DNA of 64,000 nucleotides from an uncultured Hungatella sp. (GCA_910577935.1 CAJTOT010000015.1:10515-74514), one strand, 5' to 3'; positions 52,626 through 62,102 are shown, counted from the stretch's first letter. Notes: generated from the sequence alone by a model not told the origin. A program made the numbers and translations.

Positions 52626-53186
52626 ATGGGGAATGTATATAGTGAGATGGTTCCCTTTTGGGCGGAAGTCTGTTATGAGGAGCTGCGGCGTGACCTTCTG
52701 TATGACAAAATACCGGTTTATGTCCGTGAATCGATCTGCCGGCGGGCATGGGCAACGGGAATACTAGCCGCCAGCCGCCAGGCAGACAGAGGGCAGATGG
52801 AAGAAATCCACCGGCTTATTGAAAAACAGAATCTCCAGATTGAGCAGGCGGAAACGGACCAGGTAGTAGGCGGCATGCGGTTTTTCGGTGAATACGTGGA
52901 GAAACAGAAGAAAATCATTTTGTATAGTCCGTCAGTCTGCAGATTTGCACAGGACCGCAGCATCCCCTGTGCGCTGGCGGAGGAACTGATTTTGGCGCAC
53001 GAATTTTATCATTTTCTGGAGCATGCCTGTCTGGGGAGAACCTCCGAACAGTATACGGTTCCCAGCCTGCAGTGGGGAAGGTTGTCTGTAGGAAAAAACG
53101 GAATTCGGGCCTTGTCGGAGATCGGGGCTTATGGTTTTTCCTACATGTATTGGAAATTGCGTTATGGTGTAGACGAAAAAGAATAG
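52626..53186 (+). CDS. Small HExxH-motif protein, possible metallopeptidase
   Basis: I do not recognise the family. The 186-residue protein contains LILAHEFYHFLEH, an HExxH zinc-binding motif in a helix, as in minimal gluzincin-like peptidases, plus the later GIRALSEIGAYGFSYMYWKLRYG with an acidic residue that could be the third ligand. There is no signal peptide or membrane helix. ATG 52626 lies one base after the HyuA stop and is preferred over ATG 52611, which has no ribosome site. Co-transcription with catabolic enzymes is unusual for a peptidase; a metal-dependent amidohydrolase role is equally possible. Confidence 0.72.
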   Translation: MGNVYSEMVPFWAEVCYEELRRDLLYDKIPVYVRESICRRAWATGILAASRQADRGQMEEIHRLIEKQNLQIEQAETDQVVGGMRFFGEYVEKQKKIILYSPSVCRFAQDRSIPCALAEELILAHEFYHFLEHACLGRTSEQYTVPSLQWGRLSVGKNGIRALSEIGAYGFSYMYWKLRYGVDEKE

Positions 53187-53203
53187 AAAGGGCAGGTACT
53201 TAT

Positions 53204-54577
53204 ATGAATTATTATGATTATACCTACGATGTAGCTGTGTTTGGGGGAGGCCCGTCCGGGCTTGCGGCGGCAATCACGGCGGCGCGCCAGGGGAGGAGAG
53301 TAATACTGCTGGAGAAAAACGGTTATTTGGGAGGAAATCTGGCCACTGGTCTTCCGCCTCTCAGCGTGTTGGACGAGCATGGAAATCAGTGTATAGCCGG
53401 ATTCTGCCAGGAGGTGCTTGAGAGACTGGAGAGTGATGGACATTGCTATGGAACCCGTGTATGCCCTAAACACAATTCCGTTTCCAATCTCCATGCTGAT
53501 TATCTGAAAATTCTGGCCATTGAAATGTGTCAGGAAGCAAAAGTGGATATTCTGCTGCACTGTGAAACCCGGGAGGTTCGCGTGGTAAACGGCGCGGTGG
53601 AGAAAGTGATGCTGTATGGGAAATGTAATGAAATCGGCATCACGGCCAAGGTGTATATTGACTGTACCGGCGATGGCGACGTGGCATATTTGGCAGGCTG
53701 CAGCTATGAGAAAGGGCAGCCGGGGACTGGCGTGCTTCAGCCGCCCACTGTTATGTTCACTCTGGAGAATGTGGATAACACCAAGCTGTTTGACTATATA
53801 GAAACTCATCCGGAAGAAGTGAAATTCAGCAAAACTATTGATCAGAAACCAGGCTATGACGCCGCATATTTTAAGGCGAGTCCCAATCATATTTTTGTAG
53901 GCATGACTGTCCTGTTTAAAAAACTTCAAGAGGAGGGAAAACTTCCTGTAAACAGGGAGAGCATGATCTGCATCAACGGATTGAATCCGGGGCAGGTATA
54001 TATTAACAGCACCCGTCTTTTGAATGTGGATGCTACGGATATCCGTGACTTAACCAGGGCGGAACTGGAAGGCCAGACACAGATTCCCAAGCTTATAGAA
54101 GTGTTCCGACGGTATGTGCCAGGTTTTGAAAATTGCTGGCTTTCTGCTATATGCCCGAATCTGGGAGTGCGTGAGACAAGGCGTTTTGCAGGAATCCGCC
54201 GTATTGTGGCTGAAGAAGCCACAGCAGGGCTGGTTCCAGATGACAGTATTGCCCTGTCGGGTTATAAAATGGATATTCACAACGGGATGAACTGCACTAC
54301 AGTATTCCAGACCATCGACAAGCCCTTCGGTGTTCCCTATGGCTGTCTTGTCAGCAGGGAGAGAAGCAATCTGATGTTTGCCGGGCGCTGCGCGTCTACA
54401 GACGCGCGGGTGATTGGCTCCACACGGGTGATGTCTGTCTGTATGGCTATGGGACAGGCGGCAGGTGTGGGAGCAGCGCTGGCAGCAGAACATAATATCG
54501 CCCCCGGAGACGTGGATGTACAGCAGATCCGCGGGATTCTCCGTGAGCAGGGCGCAATCCTTTCAAGGGAACAGTAG
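53204..54577 (+). CDS. FAD-dependent oxidoreductase (FAD_oxidored / PF12831-like)
   Basis: The N-terminal dinucleotide fold VAVFGGGPSGLAAAITAARQGRRVILLEKNGYLGGN starts at residue about 8. The family motif IDCTGDGDVAYLAG and the C-terminal FAD-contact region (LMFAGRCASTDARVIGSTRVMSVCMAMGQAAGVGAALA) follow. Such enzymes oxidise or reduce C-C or C-OH bonds of organic acids or sugars. The ATG at 53204 has AAAGGGCAGG upstream; in-frame codons upstream overlap the previous gene and are not homologous. It is the fourth operon gene. Confidence 0.92.
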   Translation: MNYYDYTYDVAVFGGGPSGLAAAITAARQGRRVILLEKNGYLGGNLATGLPPLSVLDEHGNQCIAGFCQEVLERLESDGHCYGTRVCPKHNSVSNLHADYLKILAIEMCQEAKVDILLHCETREVRVVNGAVEKVMLYGKCNEIGITAKVYIDCTGDGDVAYLAGCSYEKGQPGTGVLQPPTVMFTLENVDNTKLFDYIETHPEEVKFSKTIDQKPGYDAAYFKASPNHIFVGMTVLFKKLQEEGKLPVNRESMICINGLNPGQVYINSTRLLNVDATDIRDLTRAELEGQTQIPKLIEVFRRYVPGFENCWLSAICPNLGVRETRRFAGIRRIVAEEATAGLVPDDSIALSGYKMDIHNGMNCTTVFQTIDKPFGVPYGCLVSRERSNLMFAGRCASTDARVIGSTRVMSVCMAMGQAAGVGAALAAEHNIAPGDVDVQQIRGILREQGAILSREQ

Positions 54578-54592
54578 AGCGAGGAAAAGCAT

Positions 54593-56278
54593 TTGGAGAG
54601 AGAAGGATATACATTAGGAATTGACTGTGGAACGCAGTCGGCGCGAGCCGTAATTGTCCGGGTGAGCGATGGCAGCATTGTATCGGAATCGGATATGGCA
54701 TATCCCCATGGCATTTTGACGGAAAAACTTCCGGACGGCACTGGACTGCCTAAAGGCTTCGTCCTCTCCATGGCAGAAGATTATCTGGAGGTTCTGCCGG
54801 CTATTGTACAAGAGGCGATGAGGAGGGCTGGTATCCGGGCCGAGAACCTGATCGGAATCGGCGTGGATGCCACTTCCTGTACTGTAGTTCCCTGCATGGC
54901 AGATGGAACGCCTTTGGCGCTGATGCAGGAATACAGGCAGAACCCCCATGGGTATATAAAGTTGTGGAAGCATCATAACGTGAAGGAACAGGCTGAAAGG
55001 ATCGAAGCCCTGGCGCGAAAACGAGGCGAGAAGTTTCTTTCCTATTACGGCGGCATGGTGTCTTGTGAGTGGATGCTGCCGAAAGTGCTTCAGATCTATG
55101 AAGAGGACAGGCAGATTTTTCATAAGACAGCCCACTATGTAGATCTGTGCGACTGGCTGACATGGAGGCTGACCGGCATTCTGACGCGTTCGGTCAACTC
55201 GGCTGGCTTCAAGGGGCTGTGGTCGGCGGAGGAAGGAGACATCAGCCAGGATTTTTTGAACGGACTACACCAGGGTTTTGGCAGCGCATACTATGAAAAG
55301 GTGCTGGACGGCCCGATCTTTTTAAGCGGCGCCTGCTGTGGGAGACTGTGTCCGGCAGCCGCCAGATGGCTGGGGCTGTCTGCCGGCACTGCTGTCTCTT
55401 CAGGAATGATGGATGGGCATGCCTCGGTAGTATCTTTGGGAATGAAAAGAGCAGGCGAGATGGCGGTTATTGTGGGAACCTCCAATTCGATTCCGCTTCT
55501 TGCCGATCATCTGACTGCCATTGAAGGCTTCTGCGGCGTAGTTCGTGATGGAATTATCCCTGGATTTTACGGCTATACTGCCGGCCAGATATCCACAGGA
55601 GATATGCTGGACTGGTACATATCCAACATAGTTCCGGCCCGCTATGAAGAAGAGGCAAAACGCAGAGAGATGACGCTGCATGGGCTTCTGGCAGAAAAAG
55701 CCGGAATAAGCTGCCCGGAAAAAAACCCTCTGACAATTTTGGACTGGTGGAACGGGAACCGAAGCGTTTTATGTAATCAACAGTTGAGCGGAGCCATATG
55801 GGGGCTGACGATGGCCACACGTCCAGAAGAGATCTACTGTGCCATGCTCCAGGGGATTGCCTGTGGGACAAGGGTTATTATGGAGAGGGGACGTGCCTGC
55901 GGCATTCAAATCGATCGGGTATTCGCCTGCGGAGGGATTCCCCGGAAAAACCCGTTTTTCATGCAACAATATGCCAATATTCTGGATATGCCTGTGTATG
56001 CAGCCAATGAGGCCCACAGTTCAGCCCATGGCAGCGCTGTGTGCGCGGCAGCGGCGGCGGGGGAAGAAAGGGGAGGCTATGCCGGTCTGGTCCAGGCAAT
56101 GGAACGGATGCACATAAATGATCTGACAGAGTACAGGCCGCAGCGGGAGCACGCTGCAGATTATGAGAGAATTTATCAACGGTACTGTGATTTGTACTGG
56201 CTGCTGGGAAGCCGAAGCAGAGAGGCTTTGGCTTCTGTAAAAGAGGGAGATGGATTCTATGAAAAAAGAACAAACTGA
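54593..56278 (+). CDS. FGGY-family carbohydrate kinase (ribulokinase-like)
   Basis: This two-domain ASKHA sugar kinase has GIDCGTQSARAVIV at the start, a substrate region WLTWRLTG, and a C-terminal half with VIVGTSNSIPLL and VFACGGIPRKNPFFMQQYANILDMPVYAANEAHSSAHGSAVCAAAAAG, most like AraB-type ribulokinases. It probably phosphorylates a ketopentose or polyol. The start is TTG with GAGGA upstream. It overlaps the sulfatase gene by 20 bases. With the epimerase-like protein at the end of the operon it should feed the pentose phosphate pathway. Confidence 0.92.
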   Translation: MEREGYTLGIDCGTQSARAVIVRVSDGSIVSESDMAYPHGILTEKLPDGTGLPKGFVLSMAEDYLEVLPAIVQEAMRRAGIRAENLIGIGVDATSCTVVPCMADGTPLALMQEYRQNPHGYIKLWKHHNVKEQAERIEALARKRGEKFLSYYGGMVSCEWMLPKVLQIYEEDRQIFHKTAHYVDLCDWLTWRLTGILTRSVNSAGFKGLWSAEEGDISQDFLNGLHQGFGSAYYEKVLDGPIFLSGACCGRLCPAAARWLGLSAGTAVSSGMMDGHASVVSLGMKRAGEMAVIVGTSNSIPLLADHLTAIEGFCGVVRDGIIPGFYGYTAGQISTGDMLDWYISNIVPARYEEEAKRREMTLHGLLAEKAGISCPEKNPLTILDWWNGNRSVLCNQQLSGAIWGLTMATRPEEIYCAMLQGIACGTRVIMERGRACGIQIDRVFACGGIPRKNPFFMQQYANILDMPVYAANEAHSSAHGSAVCAAAAAGEERGGYAGLVQAMERMHINDLTEYRPQREHAADYERIYQRYCDLYWLLGSRSREALASVKEGDGFYEKRTN

Positions 56279-57782
56279 GCCGCGGGAAAAACGCCCCAAT
56301 ATATTGTTTCTCATAACCGATGATCAGCGCTACGGCACAATCCATGCTTTGGGAAACGAGGAAATCCGGACACCAAACATGGATCGGCTGGTTTATGGAG
56401 GAACATCCTTTATCAACGCCCATATTCCGGGAGGAACAGTTTCGGCGGTGTGCATGCCCAGCCGGGCCATGCTGCACTCCGGGCGGACGCTGTTTCATTT
56501 AGAAGAATGCGGCAAACAGATTCCGGCGGATCATATTACCATGTGCCAGAACTTTCTTGAAGCCGGATATCATACAGCCGGAATTGGAAAATGGCATAAC
56601 GGGCTGGAGAGTTATGGGCGCAGCTTTGACGGCGGGGCGAACATCTTTTTCGGAGGCATGTGGGATCATTGGAACGTTCCCGTAAATGATTTTAGAGAAG
56701 ACGGCCTTTACAATAAAGAAATCCGCTTTACACCCAACTTTACACAAAACGAAGTCCCTGTCAATGTGCGGGCGGAACGTATTCATGCCGGCGTGCATTC
56801 AACGGACCTGTTTACGGACTCGGCGGTAAAGTATATTGAGGAGTATGAGGACGACGCCCCTTTTTTCATCTATCTGTCTTTTTTGGCGCCCCACGATCCG
56901 CGGACAATGCCGGAACGATTCAAGAACATGTATGATCAGGAGAGCATATCCCTGCCGCCTAATTATATGCCCATGCCGACTGTCACATATGGGTGGGCAG
57001 CCAAGGGGCGGGACGAAAATACGGAAAGTTATCCTCGCCGTCCGGAAAGGATACGGCAGCACATCGCAGATTATTATGCCATGATAAGTCATATTGACTA
57101 TAATATCGGCCGGGTGCTCCAAGCGCTGGAGAAAAGGGAAATGCTTCACAATACAATCATTGTACTCTGCGGAGATAACGGTCTTGCCATAGGACAGCAC
57201 GGTCTGATGGGCAAACAGAACCTGTATGAACACAGCGTAAAAGTCCCCCTGGTTCTCTGCGGGCCGGGCGTGCCCGAGAATCAGGTAAACGACAAGTATG
57301 TCTATCTGATGGATATATATCCTACGCTCTGCGAGATGTGCGGGACTGAGATACCGCCTTCGGTAGAGGGGCGCAGCTTTGTTCCGCTTTTACATGATGA
57401 GACAGCGGTTATCCGGGAGGATCTGTATCTGGCTTTTCAGGCCAGAATCAGGGGAGTAATATCGGGGCGGTATAAATTGCTGGAATACCGCACTCAGGAT
57501 ATTAAAATGACGCAGTTGTTTGATTTGCAGACAGACCCGTGGGAGCGCTATAATCTGTTTGATATGGCCGGCAGTGACGAGATTGTGGGAAGGCTGCGCC
57601 GGAAACTGTTTCGGCTGCGGGAGGAATGGGACGATGAAAGTATACTGTTCGGACAGCAGTATTGGCAGCAATGGCGTCAATATGAAGCAGCGGAGGTCAA
57701 AGGCGTAGCCAAGCCCATGGGAGCAGATATGCATGCCCAGGTGGACAGCTGGGGCACATCGGAAAACAGGGAAAAAACATAG
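56259..57782 (+). CDS. Type I sulfatase, second in the window
   Basis: A formylglycine sulfatase with the activation motif CMPSR (Cys65), N-terminal metal ligands TDDQ (Asp21, Asp22), HDPR, and LCGDNGLAIGQHGLMGKQNLYEHSVKVPL. There is no signal peptide, so a cytoplasmic site is expected. ATG 56259 is 10 bases after AGGGAG; the ATG at 56250 is only one base from it. It diverges from the sulfatase at 5.9 kb in length and motifs. Placement between kinase and dehydrogenase implies removal of sulfate from the imported substrate or its intermediates. Confidence 0.92.
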   Translation: MKKEQTEPREKRPNILFLITDDQRYGTIHALGNEEIRTPNMDRLVYGGTSFINAHIPGGTVSAVCMPSRAMLHSGRTLFHLEECGKQIPADHITMCQNFLEAGYHTAGIGKWHNGLESYGRSFDGGANIFFGGMWDHWNVPVNDFREDGLYNKEIRFTPNFTQNEVPVNVRAERIHAGVHSTDLFTDSAVKYIEEYEDDAPFFIYLSFLAPHDPRTMPERFKNMYDQESISLPPNYMPMPTVTYGWAAKGRDENTESYPRRPERIRQHIADYYAMISHIDYNIGRVLQALEKREMLHNTIIVLCGDNGLAIGQHGLMGKQNLYEHSVKVPLVLCGPGVPENQVNDKYVYLMDIYPTLCEMCGTEIPPSVEGRSFVPLLHDETAVIREDLYLAFQARIRGVISGRYKLLEYRTQDIKMTQLFDLQTDPWERYNLFDMAGSDEIVGRLRRKLFRLREEWDDESILFGQQYWQQWRQYEAAEVKGVAKPMGADMHAQVDSWGTSENREKT

Positions 57783-57795
57783 AAGGAGACAGTTT

Positions 57796-58809
57796 ATGGA
57801 AAGAAAAATGATGGCGGCAAATCTTCACGGAGTGGCGGACCTGCGCTATGAGGAAGTGCCTGTTCCCCAATGTAAAGAAGATGAGGTGCTGCTGGCCGTC
57901 CGGTATTGCGGCATCTGCGGCAGCGATGCGGCAAGGGTGCTGACAAAGGGAACCTATCATTTTCCCACGATTCCCGGACATGAGTTTTCCGGTGTGGTGG
58001 AATATGATCCAAAGGGAGAATTGACAGGCCAGAGGGTAACTGTGTTCCCTCTTCTGCCCTGCGGTAAATGCGAGATGTGCAAAAAACAGCTTTTTCAGCT
58101 GTGTGAAGATTACGATTATTACGGCTCGCGCCGTGACGGCGGGTACGGCCAATATATGAATGTAAAGCGCTGGAATCTTATAAAGCTGCCGGATAATGTC
58201 AGTCTGGAGGAGGGGGCTTTGTGCGAGCCCGTTTCTGTGGCTCATCATGCAGTGGTCCGGCTTGGGGTGAACCATGGCGAATCGGTGCTGATTTCGGGTG
58301 CTGGTCCCATCGGTTTACTGGCGGCCCAGTGGGCCAGGGATTTCGGGGCGGCCAGGGTATATCTGTTCGATATCGACAAGAGGAAGACAAGTTTGGCAGA
58401 AAAGATGGGGTTTCTTACATATGAAGACGGGACGGCAGTAGATGCTGTGCTGGAAGGAACCGGCTGCTCTGATGCAATTGTACGCTGTCTTAACGCAGTG
58501 CGGCCTTTCGGCCGCGTGGCGCTTATGGGAAATCCGGCAGGAGACGTGGAGCTTCCTCAGAAGGCATATTGGTGCATACTGCGCAAGGAGCTGGTGGTCA
58601 AGGGCACATGGAACTCGTCGTTTTCCGATACAGAAAATGATTGGAAAGAATCTTTACAGGCTATGGGGCAGGGCAGGCTGCAGGTGAGGGAGATTATCAG
58701 CCATATCCTGCCGCTCTCTCGCTGCGGCGAGGCTTTCTCGATGTTGACGGACCGGAATATATTTACAAACCGTATTGTGTTTTCTATGTCAGGAGATGAA
58801 GATGAATAA
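57796..58809 (+). CDS. Zinc-dependent polyol/alcohol dehydrogenase (MDR family)
   Basis: This medium-chain dehydrogenase carries catalytic zinc residues (YCGICGSDAARV, GHEFSG), four structural cysteines (PCGKCEMCKKQLFQLC) and a Rossmann motif GAGPIGLLAAQWARDFGAARV. It resembles galactitol-1-phosphate or sorbitol dehydrogenases, so it likely oxidises a polyol (phosphate) to a ketose (phosphate). ATG 57796 has AAGGAGA 7 bases upstream. It overlaps the epimerase gene by 8 bases. Confidence 0.93.
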   Translation: MERKMMAANLHGVADLRYEEVPVPQCKEDEVLLAVRYCGICGSDAARVLTKGTYHFPTIPGHEFSGVVEYDPKGELTGQRVTVFPLLPCGKCEMCKKQLFQLCEDYDYYGSRRDGGYGQYMNVKRWNLIKLPDNVSLEEGALCEPVSVAHHAVVRLGVNHGESVLISGAGPIGLLAAQWARDFGAARVYLFDIDKRKTSLAEKMGFLTYEDGTAVDAVLEGTGCSDAIVRCLNAVRPFGRVALMGNPAGDVELPQKAYWCILRKELVVKGTWNSSFSDTENDWKESLQAMGQGRLQVREIISHILPLSRCGEAFSMLTDRNIFTNRIVFSMSGDEDE

Positions 58810-59479
58810 GGCGAAGATTTCTCCTTCCATGATGTGCGCCGACATTGGCGCGCTTTCCGAAACGCTGAGGATATTTGAAAAAAATCATATAGAATATTTA
58901 CATATCGATATTATGGATGGCAGTTTTGTGCCAAACATTACCATGGGAACCGATTACTGCAGGCAGCTGCGCAGACTGACGGATATTCCGCTGGATATTC
59001 ATCTGATGGTGGAGAATCCCCAGGAGAAACTGGGCTGGTTCGATATTGGACCCGGCGATATTGTGTCAGTGCATTATGAAGCCGCCTGTCATCTGCAGCG
59101 GACGCTGGCGTGTCTGAAGGAACAAGGGGTCACAGTTTTTGCGGCGCTGAATCCGGCTACCTCCGTAGAATTGCTGCGGTATGTGCTGGATGACCTGGAC
59201 GGTGTGCTTCTTATGACCGTAAATCCGGGATTTGCCGGGCAGAAGGCGATTCCGGCTACGATTGAAAAGATTCGGGATACCCGTCTGATGCTGGAAAAAA
59301 CAGGACATCAGGATATGTGGATTGAGGTAGACGGGAATGTCAGCCTGGAGAATGCAGTAAAAATGCGCAGAGCCGGGGCCGATATTTTTGTGGGAGGAAC
59401 GGCAGGCCTGTTCCGGGACGGCCAGGTGACGGATCAGTCAGTCCGGGAACTGCGGGAAGCGATTCAGAGAGGGGAATAA
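58802..59479 (+). CDS. Ribulose-phosphate 3-epimerase family protein
   Basis: This TIM-barrel sugar-phosphate epimerase of 225 residues has HIDIMDGSFVPNITMG, IHLMVENP, MTVNPGFAGQK and EVDGNVSLENA, which carry the metal and acid/base residues of the family. Housekeeping Rpe or an allulose-6-phosphate type epimerase are both possible; its place as last gene of a catabolic operon suggests a pathway-specific enzyme. ATG 58802 is 6 bases after AGGAG. Confidence 0.93.
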   Translation: MNKAKISPSMMCADIGALSETLRIFEKNHIEYLHIDIMDGSFVPNITMGTDYCRQLRRLTDIPLDIHLMVENPQEKLGWFDIGPGDIVSVHYEAACHLQRTLACLKEQGVTVFAALNPATSVELLRYVLDDLDGVLLMTVNPGFAGQKAIPATIEKIRDTRLMLEKTGHQDMWIEVDGNVSLENAVKMRRAGADIFVGGTAGLFRDGQVTDQSVRELREAIQRGE

Positions 59480-59489
59480 TTATTTTTTT

Positions 59490-59538
59490 GCGGCGCTGTC
59501 TTCAGCCCGGGACTTTTCCGGCTGACAGGCAGCGCCGC
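59490..59538. repeat. GC-rich hairpin after the catabolic operon
   Basis: GCGGCGCTG (59490-59498) and CAGCGCCGC (59530-59538) pair, with an internal CAGCC/GGCTG stem. A T-tract precedes rather than follows it on the plus strand, so it is not a canonical plus-strand terminator, though it probably ends or processes the transcript. Confidence 0.5.
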
Positions 59539-59665
59539 GTATATATGCCCGGCACAATCTTGTCGCAGAACACAGATTTATGTGTTATACTATGCTGGTG
59601 GTGACGGCAGACGGACAATGTCAAATGAGACAGGGGCTCCGGCAAAGCGGCGAAAGGACGAAGAA

Positions 59666-60373
59666 ATGGGATTATTGTATATTGTCATGCCGGCCTACAA
59701 TGAGGAGGCAAATATAGAACAAGTGGTCAGGCAGTGGCTTCGGGCAGGGGGAGACGGCTCCAGGCTTGTGGTTGCAGACAGCGGCAGCACGGATTCCACC
59801 CATGAGAAGCTGAGGGCCTTACAGGAAAAGCACGGGAATCTGGAGATTTTGTCAGAGACGGGAAAGCAGCACGGCCCCAAACTCATGGCGCTCTATGATT
59901 ATGCTATAAAACATGGCGCAGACTATATATTTCAGACAGACTCTGACGGGCAGACCAACCCGGAGGAATTTCAGAGTTTCTGGGAACTGAGAGATGAATA
60001 CGACATCATACTGGGAAAGAGGCTGAAGCGGGGGGATGGGCGGGTCAGAGCGTTTGTGGAGCGTGTGGTCTGCATGCTGCTGTCAGTGTTCTTCGGAGTG
60101 AGGGCGCCGGACGCCAACGCGCCGTTTCGGCTGATGAAGGCTGAGACCATAAAAAAATATTTAGACAGGCTGCCCTGGGACTATAATCTTCCCAATATTA
60201 TGCTGACGGTCTATTTCGTCTTTTACAACGAGAAGCTGATATTTAAAGAGATCAGTTTTAAGCCTCGTCAGGGAGGGAAAAATTCGGTCAATATCCGGAA
60301 AATTATCGGAATCGGGTGGAAGGCCCTGGGCGATTTCCGAAGATTCAGGAAAGGTATGGTAGAAGGAAGATGA
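59666..60373 (+). CDS. GT2 glycosyltransferase, dolichol-phosphate-mannose-synthase-like
   Basis: The GT-A fold starts immediately (LLYIVMPAYNEEANIEQVV), with the nucleotide-binding acids VVADSGSTDST and the metal motif QTDSDGQ. The protein lacks long membrane tails, as in soluble DPM1-type enzymes that make polyprenyl-phosphate sugars. ATG 59666 has AAAGGA 7 bases upstream; upstream in-frame codons (GTG 59582, ATG 59618) would add unrelated residues. It overlaps the next gene by four bases, an integral membrane GT-C-like protein that could use its product. Confidence 0.85.
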   Translation: MGLLYIVMPAYNEEANIEQVVRQWLRAGGDGSRLVVADSGSTDSTHEKLRALQEKHGNLEILSETGKQHGPKLMALYDYAIKHGADYIFQTDSDGQTNPEEFQSFWELRDEYDIILGKRLKRGDGRVRAFVERVVCMLLSVFFGVRAPDANAPFRLMKAETIKKYLDRLPWDYNLPNIMLTVYFVFYNEKLIFKEISFKPRQGGKNSVNIRKIIGIGWKALGDFRRFRKGMVEGR

Positions 60374-62076
60374 TGCTGAAAGGTGAGTTGAAGGAGGAAA
60401 GGGCGAATAAGCAGGAGATAAGCGGAGAGAGGGACAGGGAGAAGAAGCGGTTTTCATGGGAAGCGGCCGTGGGAACGGGGCTGATTTTGTTTCTTGCCGC
60501 AGTGTTCCTTGTGGACGGAATCAACACGATGCAGTACCAGCTGCTGGGGTATGATGAGGCATACAACGGGTCGGTGGCGGCGAACGTGATGCGATATGGC
60601 AGATATCGGACATCATATCCGGTGAGAACTGCCTTTTATAATCTGATCACCACCGGTCAGTCCGTGCTGTTCCCCACGGGGATTTTGTACCGGGTGGTGG
60701 GCATCAGCAATCTCTCGTCGGGGATTGTCCCTCTCCTGTACGGAACGGCGGATATCTTTCTGTTCTGGAGGCTTCTGAACAAATGCCTGCCGGACAAAAA
60801 GATAAAATATATTCTGTCTGCGGTTCTGACTTATGTGATTTTAATGACAGACAGACAGTTTATATATACGTCAACCCGTCTCATCGGGGAGGCCGCGGCG
60901 CTGTGCTTTTTGCTGGCGTTTTTTGTATTTCTTCTGGATTATCATGAGACGGGCAAGGCGCGGTTTATGGTTCTGGCAGGCGCTATGACCGCGTTCTCGT
61001 TTTTGACAAAAACCTCCATGATCTTTTTTGTGGTCAGCCTGTCGGGAATGGTTTTCATAGAGACGGCTCTGACCAAGAGGATTAAGGGGAAAGGCGGAAT
61101 CGGATATGCGCTGGGGTTCCTGGCGGGAATCGGGGCGATGGATTTTTATAAGCTGCAAGAGCTGGGAGGCATGGGGCGGTATATCAGGTGGTGGAAAACG
61201 GAGTGGCGCAATATGCTGGTACAGTCATCGGGTATAGATACCGCCTGCAACGTGGGAGAGAAAATTAACTATCTGAAGAACATTTTCATGTGGAATCAGT
61301 ACTTTTGCCTTGCCCTTCTGGCTGTCCCGGCGGCAATGTACCTCATCCATGTGTTCAGGTGTCTGTCAGGAAAGAAAAAAGGCATGTCCGACGGCATGGC
61401 CGCGGCTGTGATGGCGGGAGTCAGCGGGTCGTCTCTTCCCATCTACTTTATCCTTTTAGGCGGAAAGGGCCTGATGTACGACAGAAGGCACGCGGCCAAT
61501 GAGCTGATGGTGAAGTTCTTTGTGGCATATGCGGCGGCATCGCTGCTTCTGGCGCTTCCCGGACTGGTTGGGGAATACAGGAAAACACATGCCGGCGGCG
61601 CGCCGGGGAGCAGTGGGAAGACAGGAGCGCTTCCCGGCGCTGGGGGGATCGCCGCCGCTGCCGGCTGCCTCCTTCTCTTGCTGCCGGCATTCCCCCTGAA
61701 GACCATCAGAGACAGCGCGGTTTCTTATATAAAGAAGTCCCGTGAGGACAGCTATGAGCAGCAGCTGATGAAAGAGTTTCTTCAGGAAATAAGCGGCTTA
61801 GGCGAGGAGGCGGTCCTGTACTGCGGGGACTGGTGGCAGGAGCCCAACATATCTCTGTATCTGAATAAAGATATGTACTCCATGGCAAATGTGGGAAGCA
61901 TAGACAGGGAGAACGGATATTTTATTGTGGGGAGACGGTTTGACGGGGCTAACCTGGATTATTACGCCAACCTGTGGAGGGTGGAGTTCGAGGCGGTGGA
62001 TTCCATAGAGGTGGATTACAGCCGGCTGTACTCCTACGGATCGGACAAGCTGTTTTCTATTTATAAAATTCATTGA
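60370..62076 (+). CDS. Polytopic GT-C-type membrane glycosyltransferase (putative)
   Basis: The 568-residue protein has about ten membrane helices and a C-terminal extracytoplasmic domain (about 470-568). After helix 1 (TGLILFLAAVFLVDGI) comes LLGYDEAYNGSVAANVMRYGRY, with adjacent acids like the catalytic loop of ArnT/PMT-type GT-C enzymes that use polyprenyl-phosphate sugar donors. The family link is by motif and topology only. ATG 60370 overlaps the GT2 gene. A Gly-rich loop (GGAPGSSGKTGALPGAGG) interrupts the later helices. The acceptor, wall polymer or protein, is unknown. Confidence 0.72.
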   Translation: MMLKGELKEERANKQEISGERDREKKRFSWEAAVGTGLILFLAAVFLVDGINTMQYQLLGYDEAYNGSVAANVMRYGRYRTSYPVRTAFYNLITTGQSVLFPTGILYRVVGISNLSSGIVPLLYGTADIFLFWRLLNKCLPDKKIKYILSAVLTYVILMTDRQFIYTSTRLIGEAAALCFLLAFFVFLLDYHETGKARFMVLAGAMTAFSFLTKTSMIFFVVSLSGMVFIETALTKRIKGKGGIGYALGFLAGIGAMDFYKLQELGGMGRYIRWWKTEWRNMLVQSSGIDTACNVGEKINYLKNIFMWNQYFCLALLAVPAAMYLIHVFRCLSGKKKGMSDGMAAAVMAGVSGSSLPIYFILLGGKGLMYDRRHAANELMVKFFVAYAAASLLLALPGLVGEYRKTHAGGAPGSSGKTGALPGAGGIAAAAGCLLLLLPAFPLKTIRDSAVSYIKKSREDSYEQQLMKEFLQEISGLGEEAVLYCGDWWQEPNISLYLNKDMYSMANVGSIDRENGYFIVGRRFDGANLDYYANLWRVEFEAVDSIEVDYSRLYSYGSDKLFSIYKIH

Positions 62077-62102
62077 GGAAGGGGGACATTGCCGTGAGAG
62101 CG

